Assembly: GCA_019310485.1 (NCBI GenBank)
Contig: JAFDEF010000005.1
Span: 1-64,000, forward strand
DNA: 64,000 nt
Reading direction: 5' to 3'
Origin: Deltaproteobacteria bacterium
GTDB taxonomy: Bacteria > Desulfobacterota > DSM-4660 > Desulfatiglandales > HGW-15
The notes under the pieces were generated by a model. The model was not told the origin of the DNA, ran no database searches, and was given only the letters and a program-made list of their open reading frames with translations. Below are positions 6,989-15,755 of the stretch, piece by piece. Numbering within the stretch: position 1 is the first letter of the stretch; every line of letters starts with the position of its first letter. The translations under genes were made by a program, and so were the position numbers.

Positions 6989-8803
6989 TCAGCGCTGCGC
7001 TCGCCCGCGCAAAGAACCCTCTTCAGCATTAAGGTCTTTTCTACCAAGGTAAGGGATTAATTGGCTCATTCTCTGTTCGATGAATTCACGAACTTTCTTG
7101 GCCGTATCCAACTCAAGTATACGCTCTAAGTCAGCCTTCGACTCTTCCATAGAAATTGATCTGATGACTTGTTTAATTGCTGGAATGCCCCATGCATTAA
7201 GGCTCAGCTCGTCAATCCCCATGCCAAGTAAAAGTGAGGTACACAAGGGGTCGCCGGCCATTTCCCCGCACAGGGACACCGTGATCCCCGCCTCTTTTCC
7301 AACTTTAACAACGTGCTGAATCATCCTGAGAATAGCTGGGTGAAAAGGCTGATACATAAACGCGACATGTTCATTGATCCTGTCAATGGCCAGAGCGTAC
7401 TGAATAAGGTCGTTTGTTCCAATGCTGAAAAAATCCGCGTGCTTTGCAAGAATGTCAGCCACGCTTACAGCGGAAGGAATCTCGATCATAATGCCTATCT
7501 TGATCCCCCGATCAAAGGCAATGCCTTTTTCTTCCAGTTCACCCATAACTTGCTTCAAGATCGCGTGCGTATCGAGAAATTCTTGAAGCCCTGATATCAT
7601 GGGAAACATCACTTGAATATTGCCATAAGCACTTGCTCTCAAAATAGCCCGGAGTTGTGTCTTGAAAATATCGGGGTTCTTGAGGCAAAACCTGATGGCC
7701 CTCAGCCCCAGGGCTGGATTGGTTTCAGTCTTTGTTCCGGCTCCTGGAGAAAGCCTGTCCCCGCCCAAATCCAGGGTCCGGATCGTTACCGGGTAAGGAG
7801 CCATGAGTTCCGCCATCTCTTTGTAATCACTGAATAATTCCTCTTCGCCCGGCAGCTCATTACCTCTCAGGTAGTGGTATTCCGTTCTGTAAAGACCAAT
7901 GCCTTCTGCACCATGATCCTTTGCGGCTGCCACTTCTTCCAGGAACTCTATGTTGGCCATGACAGCTATTTTGTACCCATCCACCGTTTTCGCCGGAAGA
8001 TGGCTCATGCGCAAAATACTTGACTCGAGTTCCTTCTGCGCAAGGTGTTTTTCCTGGTACTGTATGATCAGGTTGTCATCAGGATTTATGATCACCTCTC
8101 CGGTGTAACCATCCACAATCAGCAGGGTCCCGTCCTGCACCTCCCAGGTGACACTTTCAAGACCCACTACTGCCGGAATCCTCAGTGACTGGGCTATTAT
8201 TGCGGCATGCGATGTACGGCCTCCAACATCCGTGATAAAGCCCATAATCTTGCCAATGTCTATCGAACTCGTATCAGCAGGGGACAATTCGTGGGCAACA
8301 ATTATAACCCTCTCTTTTATCTCAAAAAGGCTCTCCTGCTCCTTGCCTGCCAGGCACCTTAGAACCCTCTCCGCAACATACTCCACATCCACTACGCGTT
8401 CCTTGACATATTCATCCTCTATTTCGGCAAAAAGTTTATTGATTTTCTGCAACGATTTTTTCAGGGCCCACTCAGCATTGATTCTCTCCTTCAGGATCGT
8501 CTCCACTGTTGCATCATGAAACATGCTGTCGTCCATAATCATCAAGTGAGTATCAAGAATAAAAGAGTGCTCCTGAATTTGCTTCGGCATCTTTTCCCTG
8601 ATCGCAATGATCTGTTTTTTTGCCGCCCTTACCGCTTCTTCAAATCGCTCCACCTCCCACTTTATTTGCTTCTCGTCAATCAGGTACTGGTAAAGAATTT
8701 TCACCCTGGACCTATCTACCAGCCTGGCCTTTCCAATCACTATACCGGGGGAGACTGCTATTCCAGTCAGTTTTTTAGGTTTTTCTCTTTGATCCTTTGT
8801 CAT
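6989..8803 (-). CDS. ptsI: Phosphoenolpyruvate-protein phosphotransferase (PTS enzyme I)
   Basis: Enzyme I takes phosphate from phosphoenolpyruvate and passes it to HPr. It is full length at 604 residues. The phospho-histidine lies in GGRTSHAAIIA (His199). The PEP-binding barrel shows GLYRTEYHYL, TIRTLDLGGD, MFPMI and IGTNDLIQYALAIDR, and the C-terminal SLCGEMAGD holds the catalytic cysteine. It overlaps ptsH by four bases. No sugar permease (EII) gene is seen anywhere in the window, so the pair may serve a regulatory chain rather than sugar uptake, as in many Desulfobacterota; that is inference. Confidence 0.95.
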   Translation of the reverse strand: MTKDQREKPKKLTGIAVSPGIVIGKARLVDRSRVKILYQYLIDEKQIKWEVERFEEAVRAAKKQIIAIREKMPKQIQEHSFILDTHLMIMDDSMFHDATVETILKERINAEWALKKSLQKINKLFAEIEDEYVKERVVDVEYVAERVLRCLAGKEQESLFEIKERVIIVAHELSPADTSSIDIGKIMGFITDVGGRTSHAAIIAQSLRIPAVVGLESVTWEVQDGTLLIVDGYTGEVIINPDDNLIIQYQEKHLAQKELESSILRMSHLPAKTVDGYKIAVMANIEFLEEVAAAKDHGAEGIGLYRTEYHYLRGNELPGEEELFSDYKEMAELMAPYPVTIRTLDLGGDRLSPGAGTKTETNPALGLRAIRFCLKNPDIFKTQLRAILRASAYGNIQVMFPMISGLQEFLDTHAILKQVMGELEEKGIAFDRGIKIGIMIEIPSAVSVADILAKHADFFSIGTNDLIQYALAIDRINEHVAFMYQPFHPAILRMIQHVVKVGKEAGITVSLCGEMAGDPLCTSLLLGMGIDELSLNAWGIPAIKQVIRSISMEESKADLERILELDTAKKVREFIEQRMSQLIPYLGRKDLNAEEGSLRGRAQR

Positions 8804-9072
8804 TTCTCTTCATCAAAGTTACGGTTAACAAGATCGCTTAAAGCCTCCATCATAGCCTCTGAGTCTTCCCCCACCGCCCTTGCTTCTATCTCGGTTCCTT
8901 TGGGGCACGCAAGGGTTAGAATGGAAAGGATGCTGGAGCCATCCGCTTCCTGATCCCCTTTCCTGAGATAGAGCTTTGATCTATATTTTGACGCTACCTC
9001 CACAATCTTTGCTGCTGCCCTGGCATGTAATCCCAGCTCATTATTGATCTTTAACTTCTTTATTAACTCCAT
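8800..9072 (-). CDS. ptsH: Phosphocarrier protein HPr
   Basis: HPr carries phosphate between enzyme I and its partners. In this 90-residue protein the active His16 lies in NELGLHARAA. The regulatory serine region reads DGSSILSIL at 45-53, so control by an HPr kinase is possible. It is the gene before ptsI and overlaps it by four bases. A large imperfect hairpin lies just upstream of its start. Confidence 0.94.
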   Translation of the reverse strand: MELIKKLKINNELGLHARAAAKIVEVASKYRSKLYLRKGDQEADGSSILSILTLACPKGTEIEARAVGEDSEAMMEALSDLVNRNFDEEK

Positions 9073-9086
9073 CTGAAATCATTTTA

Positions 9087-9211
9087 GATGCTTCCGTAAA
9101 AACCCCATCTGCGGCGTTGCGCTGCATCTTTAGTCACTGCGGCGTACTTCTATGTACGCCTCATTCCTGCAGATTTGCGCGCCTTACATCTGGGGCTTTT
9201 CCGAAAGCATC
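9087..9211. repeat. 125-bp imperfect inverted repeat (REP/MITE-like)
   Basis: GATGCTTCCG at 9087-9096 is mirrored by CGAAAGCATC at 9202-9211. The pairing continues inwards through ACCCCATCTG/ACATCTGGGG and closes at GCGGCGTAC/GTACGCCTC around a six-base centre. The arms differ at scattered positions and small loops. The whole element fills the gap between rsmI and ptsH. Such elements are typically dispersed in many copies; no second full copy was seen in this window. Confidence 0.7.
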
Positions 9212-9233
9212 TGACTTTAAGGGTTTTTGCGAA

Positions 9234-10208
9234 TTAATGATTTATGTGTTTATCCCCTTTTGCAAGGGAAGGATTTCTTTTAAGGGAAAGTATGGCTTTG
9301 TAAAGTTTTCTGTAACTTATCTGTGTCTCAGCCGATACTTGCTCCGCAATCTGCCTGGTGCTGAGCGTGCCTTCTCCAAGCAGTTTTTCCAGTTTTTTGA
9401 GGATCTCACTATCAAGCGGGGGTTCCTTTTCACTTTTCTCTCTTCCGGCAACCACTACCGTGTACTCACCCCGTGGCGTCTCTTCCTCGATCTCTTCCAA
9501 AATCTCACTCACCCGGCCCCTCCTCACCTCCTCGTATATTTTGGTCATCTCTTTGAGGAGAACAATCTGTCTATTTCCAAGGACATCTTTTAGATCCCGG
9601 AGCATACCGGCAAGGCGCTGGGGGGCTTCAAAGAAAACCATTGGGCTTGTCTCCGTGCCGAGGGCTTCAAGTTCCTTCCGCCTTTGACCGGCCCTTTTTG
9701 CAAGGAATCCCACAAAGCGGAATCGGCCGCTGCCCATGCCGGAAACAGACATGGCCGCCGTTACTGCTGAAGGCCCGGGAATTGGAGATACCCTGATACC
9801 GGAGTCCAGGGCCCGGCTTATCAGGAAATTGCCGGGATCCGATACTGCCGGAGTCCCGGCATTAGTGACTATAGCAATATTATGTCCTGACCTCAGCCTG
9901 TTTATAAGGTCCGGCGTTCTGGTTTTCTGGTTGTGTTGATTGTAGCGTATCGTTTTCGTTTTTATACTGTATTGATTGCACAGCCCACGGGTATGCCCGA
10001 CGCTTTCCGCTGCAATTAGATCAACCTCTTTTAGCGTTTTCAATGCTCTCAAAGTAATGTCCTCTAAGTTGCCCAGAGGCGTGGAGACCACGTAAAGGGT
10101 CCCGCTGCCCTGATACTGTCTCTTGCCCTGGTTGGGCTGCCTGTGCGTTTTGAAAGACGGCAATTGATTGTGCGGACCGGCAATGGTATTTTTTCCTTTG
10201 CCTCTCAT
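9234..10208 (-). CDS. rsmI: 16S rRNA 2'-O-methyltransferase RsmI (C1402)
   Basis: RsmI methylates the ribose of C1402 in 16S rRNA. The tetrapyrrole-methylase fold is plain: TLYVVSTPLGNLEDITLRAL at about 37-56, AGTPAVSDPG, PIPGPSAVTAAMSVSGM, FFEAPQRLAGML, and the C-terminal helical domain. It is 324 residues, with about 35 extra at the N-terminus before the family core, so the start may be too early. The usual AEDTRHT motif reads AESVGHT here and SDAGTP reads TNAGTP, both unusual at well-conserved sites. The gene belongs to the ffh-rnhB-yraN run. Confidence 0.9.
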   Translation of the reverse strand: MRGKGKNTIAGPHNQLPSFKTHRQPNQGKRQYQGSGTLYVVSTPLGNLEDITLRALKTLKEVDLIAAESVGHTRGLCNQYSIKTKTIRYNQHNQKTRTPDLINRLRSGHNIAIVTNAGTPAVSDPGNFLISRALDSGIRVSPIPGPSAVTAAMSVSGMGSGRFRFVGFLAKRAGQRRKELEALGTETSPMVFFEAPQRLAGMLRDLKDVLGNRQIVLLKEMTKIYEEVRRGRVSEILEEIEEETPRGEYTVVVAGREKSEKEPPLDSEILKKLEKLLGEGTLSTRQIAEQVSAETQISYRKLYKAILSLKRNPSLAKGDKHINH

Positions 10209-10235
10209 TCCTCTTCACAAGGCCCTGGAACCATT

Positions 10236-10604
10236 TCAATAACTGAGCTCAAAGGCATCCTTTATTACCTGGATTCGTGCCCGGTCCCCTTCTAGGTTTA
10301 CGGCAACCACGTCAAATCGCGACCTCCTATCCGCACAGCCATTCTCCTGGCAATAGAAAAGAGCGACCTTTGATAGCTGCCTCTGCTTTCTGGCATTGAC
10401 AGCCTCCTTGGCATATCCCAGGGAGCTTCCTCTCCTGGTTTTTATTTCTATGAAAACCAGGGTATCGTCTTCCTCTGCTACAATATCTACTTCCCCCAGT
10501 GGGCACCGGTAGTTGCGGGCAATACATCTGTAACCCATGCGCCTTATTTTTCTTAAGGCCAGGTCCTCTCCCAGCTTTCCCAGGTCGAGCCTTTCCCTTG
10601 TCAA
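10236..10604 (-). CDS. yraN: YraN family protein (UPF0102)
   Basis: This is a 122-residue member of the YraN family, which has an endonuclease-like fold. The core GEVDIVAEEDDTLVFIEIKTR contains the D...EIK triad of PD-(D/E)XK enzymes. The opening LGKLGEDLALRKIRRMGYRCIARNYRCPLG is the standard family signature. Its role is not settled. It follows rnhB with one base between and leads into rsmI, the same neighbourhood as in many bacteria. Confidence 0.9.
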   Translation of the reverse strand: MTRERLDLGKLGEDLALRKIRRMGYRCIARNYRCPLGEVDIVAEEDDTLVFIEIKTRRGSSLGYAKEAVNARKQRQLSKVALFYCQENGCADRRSRFDVVAVNLEGDRARIQVIKDAFELSY

Positions 10605-10605
10605 G

Positions 10606-11256
10606 TTACCGTACTCTCTTGAAGCTCATTCTGTGAAGAGGGCAACACCCGTACTTCTGTATGGCCTCCAGGTGCCGCCGCGTGCCGTAGCCCTTGTTTT
10701 GGGAAAATCCGTATACAGGAAACATGTCGTGGTAGGCATGCATGATCCTGTCCCGGTAAACTTTGGCAATAATAGATGCAGCGGATATACTGAGGCTCAA
10801 CTGATCACCTTTTTTCAAGCATCTTTGCGGAATCGAGACCGGAACCGGGCAAGTCCCGTCAACCAGAAAAAACTCCGGCTCCGGATCCAGAGATAGCACC
10901 GCCCTTCTCATAGCTTCCAGTGTGGCCTTCAGGATGTTGAACTCATCAATGTATCTGTGAGACACCACCCCTACGCTAACTGCAACGGCCTGCTCAATGA
11001 TGAGAGAAAAAGCCCTTTCCCTGGCCTTTTCACTCATCAGCTTTGAATCCTTGACCCCTTCCAGTCTGGCTCCATCCGGCACTATCACGGCAGCAGCAAC
11101 AACAGGACCTGCAAGCGGCCCCCTCCCAGCTTCGTCAACGCCGGCTATCACCCTATAGCCTGCCCTTCTTGCCAGGGATTCGTAATAAAGCGTACCCGCT
11201 TCCGATATGGAGCTGCTCTGAGGGAAGAGAGGCAGGTTATGCGCTTTTGCACTCAA
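10606..11256 (-). CDS. rnhB: Ribonuclease HII
   Basis: RNase HII nicks RNA-DNA hybrids and removes single ribonucleotides from DNA. The catalytic motif GVDEAGRGPLAGPVVAAAVI is complete. The second acidic site lies in FLVDGTCPVP, and the KGDQLSLSISAASIIAKVYRD stretch gives the rest of the active site. Length 216 is normal. It follows rplS on the same strand. Confidence 0.95.
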   Translation of the reverse strand: MSAKAHNLPLFPQSSSISEAGTLYYESLARRAGYRVIAGVDEAGRGPLAGPVVAAAVIVPDGARLEGVKDSKLMSEKARERAFSLIIEQAVAVSVGVVSHRYIDEFNILKATLEAMRRAVLSLDPEPEFFLVDGTCPVPVSIPQRCLKKGDQLSLSISAASIIAKVYRDRIMHAYHDMFPVYGFSQNKGYGTRRHLEAIQKYGCCPLHRMSFKRVR

Positions 11257-11321
11257 TTAAGATTTCTCGAAAAAACTACGGTTTCCAGTTCCAAGAAAAA
11301 CAGGGGAAGATTCTCTCGCAT

Positions 11322-11666
11322 TCAAATCCTTTTTTCCTTAATGCGTGCGGCCTTTCCTCTCAAATTGCGCAAATAATACAGCCGGCTTCTCCTCACTTTT
11401 CCTCTGGTCACAACTTCAATCTTATCAATATTGGGAGAGTGAAGAGGAAAAATTCTTTCTACCCCGATTCCGTAAGAGACCTTCCGAACTGTGAAAGTGG
11501 CCCCGGTCTTCCCTTTCCTCTTGCGGATAACAACGCCCTGAAAGACCTGGATCCTTTCTTTTTCCCCCTCCTTGATCTTTGCATGCACCCGCACCGTATC
11601 TCCGGGCTTGAAATAAGGTATATCAAGCCTCATTTGTTCTTTTTCAAGGTTTTCTAAAACGTCCAT
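11322..11666 (-). CDS. rplS: 50S ribosomal protein L19
   Basis: L19 sits at the interface of the two ribosomal subunits. All 114 residues fit the family: [29 protein letters not shown], then [21 protein letters not shown] and the closing [18 protein letters not shown]. The order trmD - methyltransferase - rplS - rnhB matches many Desulfobacterota genomes. Confidence 0.97.
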   Translation of the reverse strand: MDVLENLEKEQMRLDIPYFKPGDTVRVHAKIKEGEKERIQVFQGVVIRKRKGKTGATFTVRKVSYGIGVERIFPLHSPNIDKIEVVTRGKVRRSRLYYLRNLRGKAARIKEKRI

Positions 11667-11678
11667 ACGCCCTCCTGT

Positions 11679-12242
11679 CTAGTTCCAATTCCTGCTTATA
11701 ATTCTGTCCAGGATAATAGCGGCAGCCGATCTTACAGAAAGATGATTATAACCTGTACCGCATTCAATTGGGTCCAAAACATAGTCAGCTTCGTGAAGCA
11801 CTCGTTTTTCCAGACCCCAGGCGGTCCCAAACAGCAGTATCACCGCCCTCTCGGAAGCGATCATCTTGCCCGCTTCCTTATAAGCCATAGAGCGGGCATT
11901 GTGTTTCGAGGCATCTGTGGCAACCACGCAGGGCTTCTCACCTTCCACAGCCTCCACTTCTTTTATGGCATCATCAAGGGAAGCTGATATTGTTACCAGT
12001 TCTACAGCAGCTCTTCGGTCAGGATTGTAAGTAGCCCCGTAGCCCGTTATCCAGTGCTCAATAAGGCGCCTCGCAAGCCTTTGCTGGTCTTCCAAGGGCG
12101 TTACAAGGAAGAACCTTTTTACGCCGTATGACTTACTTAGTCGGGCCAGATCGTGAATGTCAAACGTTGTAACCGCAGAGGCTATTGTCTTGTAATTTTT
12201 ATTGTATACAGGGTAATGAAGCAGCGCCACATATAGCCGCAT
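11679..12242 (-). CDS. SPOUT-type RNA methyltransferase (trmD-rplS linked family)
   Basis: This 187-residue protein belongs to the small RNA methyltransferase family found between trmD and rplS. The SAM-binding trefoil-knot region is visible near the C-terminus: AVILLFGTAWGLEKRVLHEADYVLDPIECGTGYNHLSVRSAAAIILDRI. The N-terminal YVALLHYPVYNKNYKTIASAVTTFDIHDLAR is also typical. The RNA site it modifies is not known to me. It is expressed with trmD, 35 bases upstream on the same strand. Confidence 0.85.
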   Translation of the reverse strand: MRLYVALLHYPVYNKNYKTIASAVTTFDIHDLARLSKSYGVKRFFLVTPLEDQQRLARRLIEHWITGYGATYNPDRRAAVELVTISASLDDAIKEVEAVEGEKPCVVATDASKHNARSMAYKEAGKMIASERAVILLFGTAWGLEKRVLHEADYVLDPIECGTGYNHLSVRSAAAIILDRIISRNWN

Positions 12243-12277
12243 GCTTTCCTTTCTTCCTTTGCCGCCTAAGTGTTCTT

Positions 12278-13009
12278 CTATTCGCGGGCCTTGAGTTCAG
12301 CCAGGATCGCCTTATCTTCATCGCTCAGCTCCGCCTTTTCCACCAGATCAGGTCTTCTTTCCAGTGTTCTTTTCAAGGACTGCGTCCTTCGCCACCGCCG
12401 GATCTTTTCATGATCACCTGAGAGAAGAACAGAGGGGACTTCCATACCCTCGAACACACGGGGTCGAGTATATTGGGGGTACTCCAGGAGTCCGTCCTGA
12501 AAAGAATCCTCCAGATTGGATCCCTCCCCTCCCAAAACTCCCGGGATTAGCCGGCTGACCGCGTCAACTATGACCATGGCCCCGAGTTCTCCTCCGCTCA
12601 ATACATAGTCGCCGATGGAGAGTTCCAAGTCAACCCAGCCTTCTCTTATCCTCTCGTCAACTCCCTCATATCGTCCACAGATCAGAATAAGCTGATCAAG
12701 CTGGGCTAGCTTCCATGCCACCGATTGGTTAAAGGTCTGACCCTGGGGTGTCAAGAGAATAACGAGAGATTTCTCACTTACCCTTACCACTGACTCCAGC
12801 GCTCGGCAAACAGGTTCAGCCTTCATGACCATCCCGCTGCCCCCACCATAAGGTCTGTCGTCAGTTACGCGGTGGGGCCCGGGAGCAAAAGAGCGAATAT
12901 CAATGAGGCCTATTTCCAGTAATCCCTTTTTTATCGCACGTGCCAGAATACTTTCTGCAAGAAATGAAGAAAAAATGCCGGGGAATAGAGTTAGAATATC
13001 AAGCCTCAT
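12278..13009 (-). CDS. trmD: tRNA (guanine-N1-)-methyltransferase TrmD
   Basis: TrmD methylates G37 of tRNAs and prevents frameshifts. The SAM-knot motifs [15 protein letters not shown] and [30 protein letters not shown] are complete, as is the early [18 protein letters not shown]. Its 243 residues are full length. It overlaps the end of rimM by 11 bases. Confidence 0.96.
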   Translation of the reverse strand: MRLDILTLFPGIFSSFLAESILARAIKKGLLEIGLIDIRSFAPGPHRVTDDRPYGGGSGMVMKAEPVCRALESVVRVSEKSLVILLTPQGQTFNQSVAWKLAQLDQLILICGRYEGVDERIREGWVDLELSIGDYVLSGGELGAMVIVDAVSRLIPGVLGGEGSNLEDSFQDGLLEYPQYTRPRVFEGMEVPSVLLSGDHEKIRRWRRTQSLKRTLERRPDLVEKAELSDEDKAILAELKARE

Positions 13010-13541
13010 TCAAATCAAAAAGCCCCTCCATTTCGGAAATGATCATTTTCTTATTTTCCGGGTCAATCTCTTTGACCACATCGTGAATGGCCGGAATCAG
13101 TAATTCCCCCCTGCTTTCTTGCCGAACAATAATGTAGATATCGTTACTGCCTGTGGGCAAAATATGCTCGATTTTTCCTAAGAACTTTCCTGTATCCAGA
13201 TAGACACTCATTCCCAGAAGCTCATGCCAGTAATACTCATCTTCCCCTTTATCCTTGAGACTGTCTTTTCTTACAAAAACGGCGGCGTTCCTCAGCTTTT
13301 CAGCTTCTTCTATGGAGTTCAGGCCCTGCAGTTTCATTAGAAAGAACTTTTTGTAGGGTTCAACGCTTTCCAATCTGTACTCAAAAGGCTCCCCGCTGCC
13401 GGATTTCAGCAGGACAGTGCCTGAGTTCAAGAAGGTCTCTCTTGAAACTGCGTAAGACCAGATCCTCAAAAGACCTCTGAGCCCGTGAGGCCTAATCACC
13501 TTCCCTGCGAGGAGCCACTTTTCAGAAAAATCCCCTGCCAA
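12999..13541 (-). CDS. rimM: 16S rRNA processing protein RimM
   Basis: RimM helps 30S assembly by binding S19. It is 180 residues, with the N-terminal domain opening in [18 protein letters not shown] and a C-terminal PRC barrel ([32 protein letters not shown]). The gene sits between the KH protein and trmD, with the stop two bases from one and an overlap with the other, so all are cotranscribed. Confidence 0.95.
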   Translation of the reverse strand: MAGDFSEKWLLAGKVIRPHGLRGLLRIWSYAVSRETFLNSGTVLLKSGSGEPFEYRLESVEPYKKFFLMKLQGLNSIEEAEKLRNAAVFVRKDSLKDKGEDEYYWHELLGMSVYLDTGKFLGKIEHILPTGSNDIYIIVRQESRGELLIPAIHDVVKEIDPENKKMIISEMEGLFDLNEA

Positions 13542-13543
13542 TG

Positions 13544-13780
13544 CTATTCTATGATTTCCAGCACAGATCTCTTGTTTATCTTTGTAGATGCCGCACTGAG
13601 AATGGTTCTCATGGCTCTTGCAGTTCGGCCTTGCTTACCAATAACTTTGCCCAGGTCTTCTTTGGCTACTTTCAGTTCAATTACAGAAGTTTGCTCGCCT
13701 TCGATTTCGGTTACAACCACTTCCTCCGGCTTGTCAACCAATGCCTTGGCTATATAAGCGATCAGGTCCTTCATTTCCAT
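13544..13780 (-). CDS. khpA: KH-domain RNA-binding protein (KhpA/YlqC type)
   Basis: This 78-residue single KH domain carries the RNA-gripping loop [14 protein letters not shown]. It opens with [26 protein letters not shown], the family start. It lies between rpsP and rimM as in many bacteria. KhpA forms a complex with KhpB in Gram-positives; whether this holds here is unknown. Confidence 0.9.
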   Translation of the reverse strand: MEMKDLIAYIAKALVDKPEEVVVTEIEGEQTSVIELKVAKEDLGKVIGKQGRTARAMRTILSAASTKINKRSVLEIIE

Positions 13781-13827
13781 ATCACCTCCGTTCTTGAAAA
13801 CAACGCAACGTGCATCCCAAAACTGTT

Positions 13828-14091
13828 CTAGGAACCTTTAAGCAACCCTTCTTTTTCCAAAATAGCCCTGGCTGACCCTGTAGGCATGGCCCCCTTCTCC
13901 AACCATTGAGAGATCTTTTCCTTTTGGAGCTTTATGGAGGCCGGATCCTTTGTTGGGTCATAGGAGCCCAATATCTCGAGAAATTTGCCGTCCCTCGGCG
14001 CCTCGGAATTAGCAGCTACCAGACGATAATAGGGTTTCTTCTTAGCTCCCATCCTTGCCAGTCTTATCCTAACAGCCATCGACTTTACCAC
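13828..14091 (-). CDS. rpsP: 30S ribosomal protein S16
   Basis: This is an 87-residue S16 protein. The opening [41 protein letters not shown] is diagnostic, followed by the [21 protein letters not shown] end. The start shown gives a few extra residues (MVKS) before the canonical [11 protein letters not shown]; the later ATG at 14079 may be the true start. It follows ffh closely. Confidence 0.95.
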   Translation of the reverse strand: MVKSMAVRIRLARMGAKKKPYYRLVAANSEAPRDGKFLEILGSYDPTKDPASIKLQKEKISQWLEKGAMPTGSARAILEKEGLLKGS

Positions 14092-14117
14092 CCCCTTCTT
14101 TACTCACGCAAAAACAT

Positions 14118-15446
14118 CTAGTAGTGTAGAATTGACGGTACATCTTGCAAACCTTTCCTAGCCATATTTTCCACAAGCTTCTTTGTTTGGGCAAAATTCT
14201 TCAATAAGCGATTCACATCCTGGATTTTTGTTCCGCTTCCGAGAGCTATTCGCCTCCTCCTGCTCCCATTAATGATTTTGTAATTACGCCTTTCTTCCCT
14301 TGTCATGGAGTTGATAATTGCCTCGATCTTTACAAGTTCTTTCTCATCAGGCTTTAAGCCTTTTAATTTCTTCAATTGTCCCATGCCCGGGAGCATCCCC
14401 AGAATCTGTTCCAGGGACCCCAACTTCTTCATCTGCCTCAACTGAGAGTGGAAATCCTCCAGGTCAAATTCCCGCTTCTTGAGCTTTTTTTCCAGCCTCT
14501 TGGCCTCTTTTTCATCAAATTCCGCCTGGGCCTTCTCAACAAGGGAAAGAATGTCCCCCATCCCCAGAATTCGAGAGGCCATTCTGTCCGGGAAAAAAGG
14601 CTCCAGAGCATCAAGCTTTTCGCCCACGCCTATAAACTTAATGGGTTTGCCGGTCACAGCCTTGATCGAAAGGGCGGCACCCCCCCTTGCGTCTCCCTCC
14701 ATTTTCGTAAGAATGATGCCTGTCAGTTCCAGGAGCGCATCAAATTGCTTTGCCACGTTTACAGCATCTTGCCCGGTCATGGCATCTGCCACAAGAAGTA
14801 TCTCCGGGGGATGAACCCTTTCCTTGATCCTCACCAATTCGGCCATGAGCGCCTCATCAATGTGTAGTCTTCCGGCTGTGTCAATGATGAGGACATCCGC
14901 TCCTACCGTGCTTGCATTTGATAGAGCATCTGAGCAAATTTCTTCCGGCTTCAGCTTTCTTTTGCCTGAATATACGTTTACTCCGATTTGCTGCCCCAGT
15001 TTTTCAAGCTGCTCAATTGCCGCGGGCCTGTACACATCAGCCGGCACAAGGTAGGGATTTCTTCCACGTTTTCGGAGATGAAGGGCCAGTTTGCCGGCAG
15101 TTGTGGTTTTCCCGGAGCCTTGAAGCCCCACCAGCATAAGGGCAAGCGGCGTTTTTCCCCCCAGATCAAGCTCTTGCCTCGTCCCTCCCATCAGGTTCGT
15201 AAGCTCTTCATTTACGATCTTGATGACCTGCTGAGCAGGGGTCAGGCTCCCCAGGACCTCTTCCCCCACGGCACGCTGGCGAATATCTTCAACAAACTTC
15301 TTGACAACTTTGTAGTTGACATCAGCTTCCAGCAGGGCAAGCCTCACCTCCCGAAGGCTCTCCTGGATATTCTTCTCCGTTAACCTCCCGTGCCCTCTAA
15401 GTTTCTTGAATATGCCTGTAAGCTTTTCAGTTAGGTTCTCAAACAT
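14118..15446 (-). CDS. ffh: Signal recognition particle protein Ffh
   Basis: Ffh binds signal peptides on nascent chains and, with SRP RNA and FtsY, docks ribosomes at the membrane. The NG domain has G1 GLQGSGKTT, G3 DTAGR and G4 TKMEGDARGG. The methionine-rich M domain ends in SRRRRIALGSGTKIQDVNRLLKNF. Its 442 residues are complete. It is the first gene of the long leftward run that reaches ssrA, with a promoter about 40 bases upstream. No SRP RNA gene was found nearby. Confidence 0.96.
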   Translation of the reverse strand: MFENLTEKLTGIFKKLRGHGRLTEKNIQESLREVRLALLEADVNYKVVKKFVEDIRQRAVGEEVLGSLTPAQQVIKIVNEELTNLMGGTRQELDLGGKTPLALMLVGLQGSGKTTTAGKLALHLRKRGRNPYLVPADVYRPAAIEQLEKLGQQIGVNVYSGKRKLKPEEICSDALSNASTVGADVLIIDTAGRLHIDEALMAELVRIKERVHPPEILLVADAMTGQDAVNVAKQFDALLELTGIILTKMEGDARGGAALSIKAVTGKPIKFIGVGEKLDALEPFFPDRMASRILGMGDILSLVEKAQAEFDEKEAKRLEKKLKKREFDLEDFHSQLRQMKKLGSLEQILGMLPGMGQLKKLKGLKPDEKELVKIEAIINSMTREERRNYKIINGSRRRRIALGSGTKIQDVNRLLKNFAQTKKLVENMARKGLQDVPSILHY

Positions 15447-15755
15447 TGCTAGAACGTCCTGGGATCAAAATTGCAAACTTCTAAAATACTGAGTTTCTCT
15501 TAACAATGTCAAGAAAAATGGCTTTCATTTTATTTTATGCATTCCTTTTCCCTTTTCAACGATTCTAGCACATATCAGGATCCATTTCTAAAATGTTTTT
15601 TTCCCTTAAGCCAACTTTACTATATTTGCCTCAAAACTTGTCTTTGCCAGCAAATTACCTCCGGGATCGGTATCAAAACATGCAACCCTATCCCGGGCTG
15701 GCGCAGGGTTCATTTTGCGCTTGCTTCAATGACTCTAACTCCATAGTATTGGCCT
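15447..15755. other. Divergent intergenic region between ffh and a nucleoside phosphorylase
   Basis: This gap holds the leftward promoter of the ffh run at 15483-15512. Beyond it there is a T-rich stretch (15540-15640) with no gene. I see no convincing promoter or ribosome binding site for the rightward gene that follows, which adds to the doubt about its start. Confidence 0.4.
15483..15512 (-). promoter_or_regulatory. Sigma-70-type promoter for the ffh-rpsP-trmD run
   Basis: On the minus strand a perfect TTGACA (15512-15507) is followed after 18 bases by TATTTT (15488-15483). The expected start of transcription is about 30 bases ahead of the ffh ATG. Confidence 0.6.
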
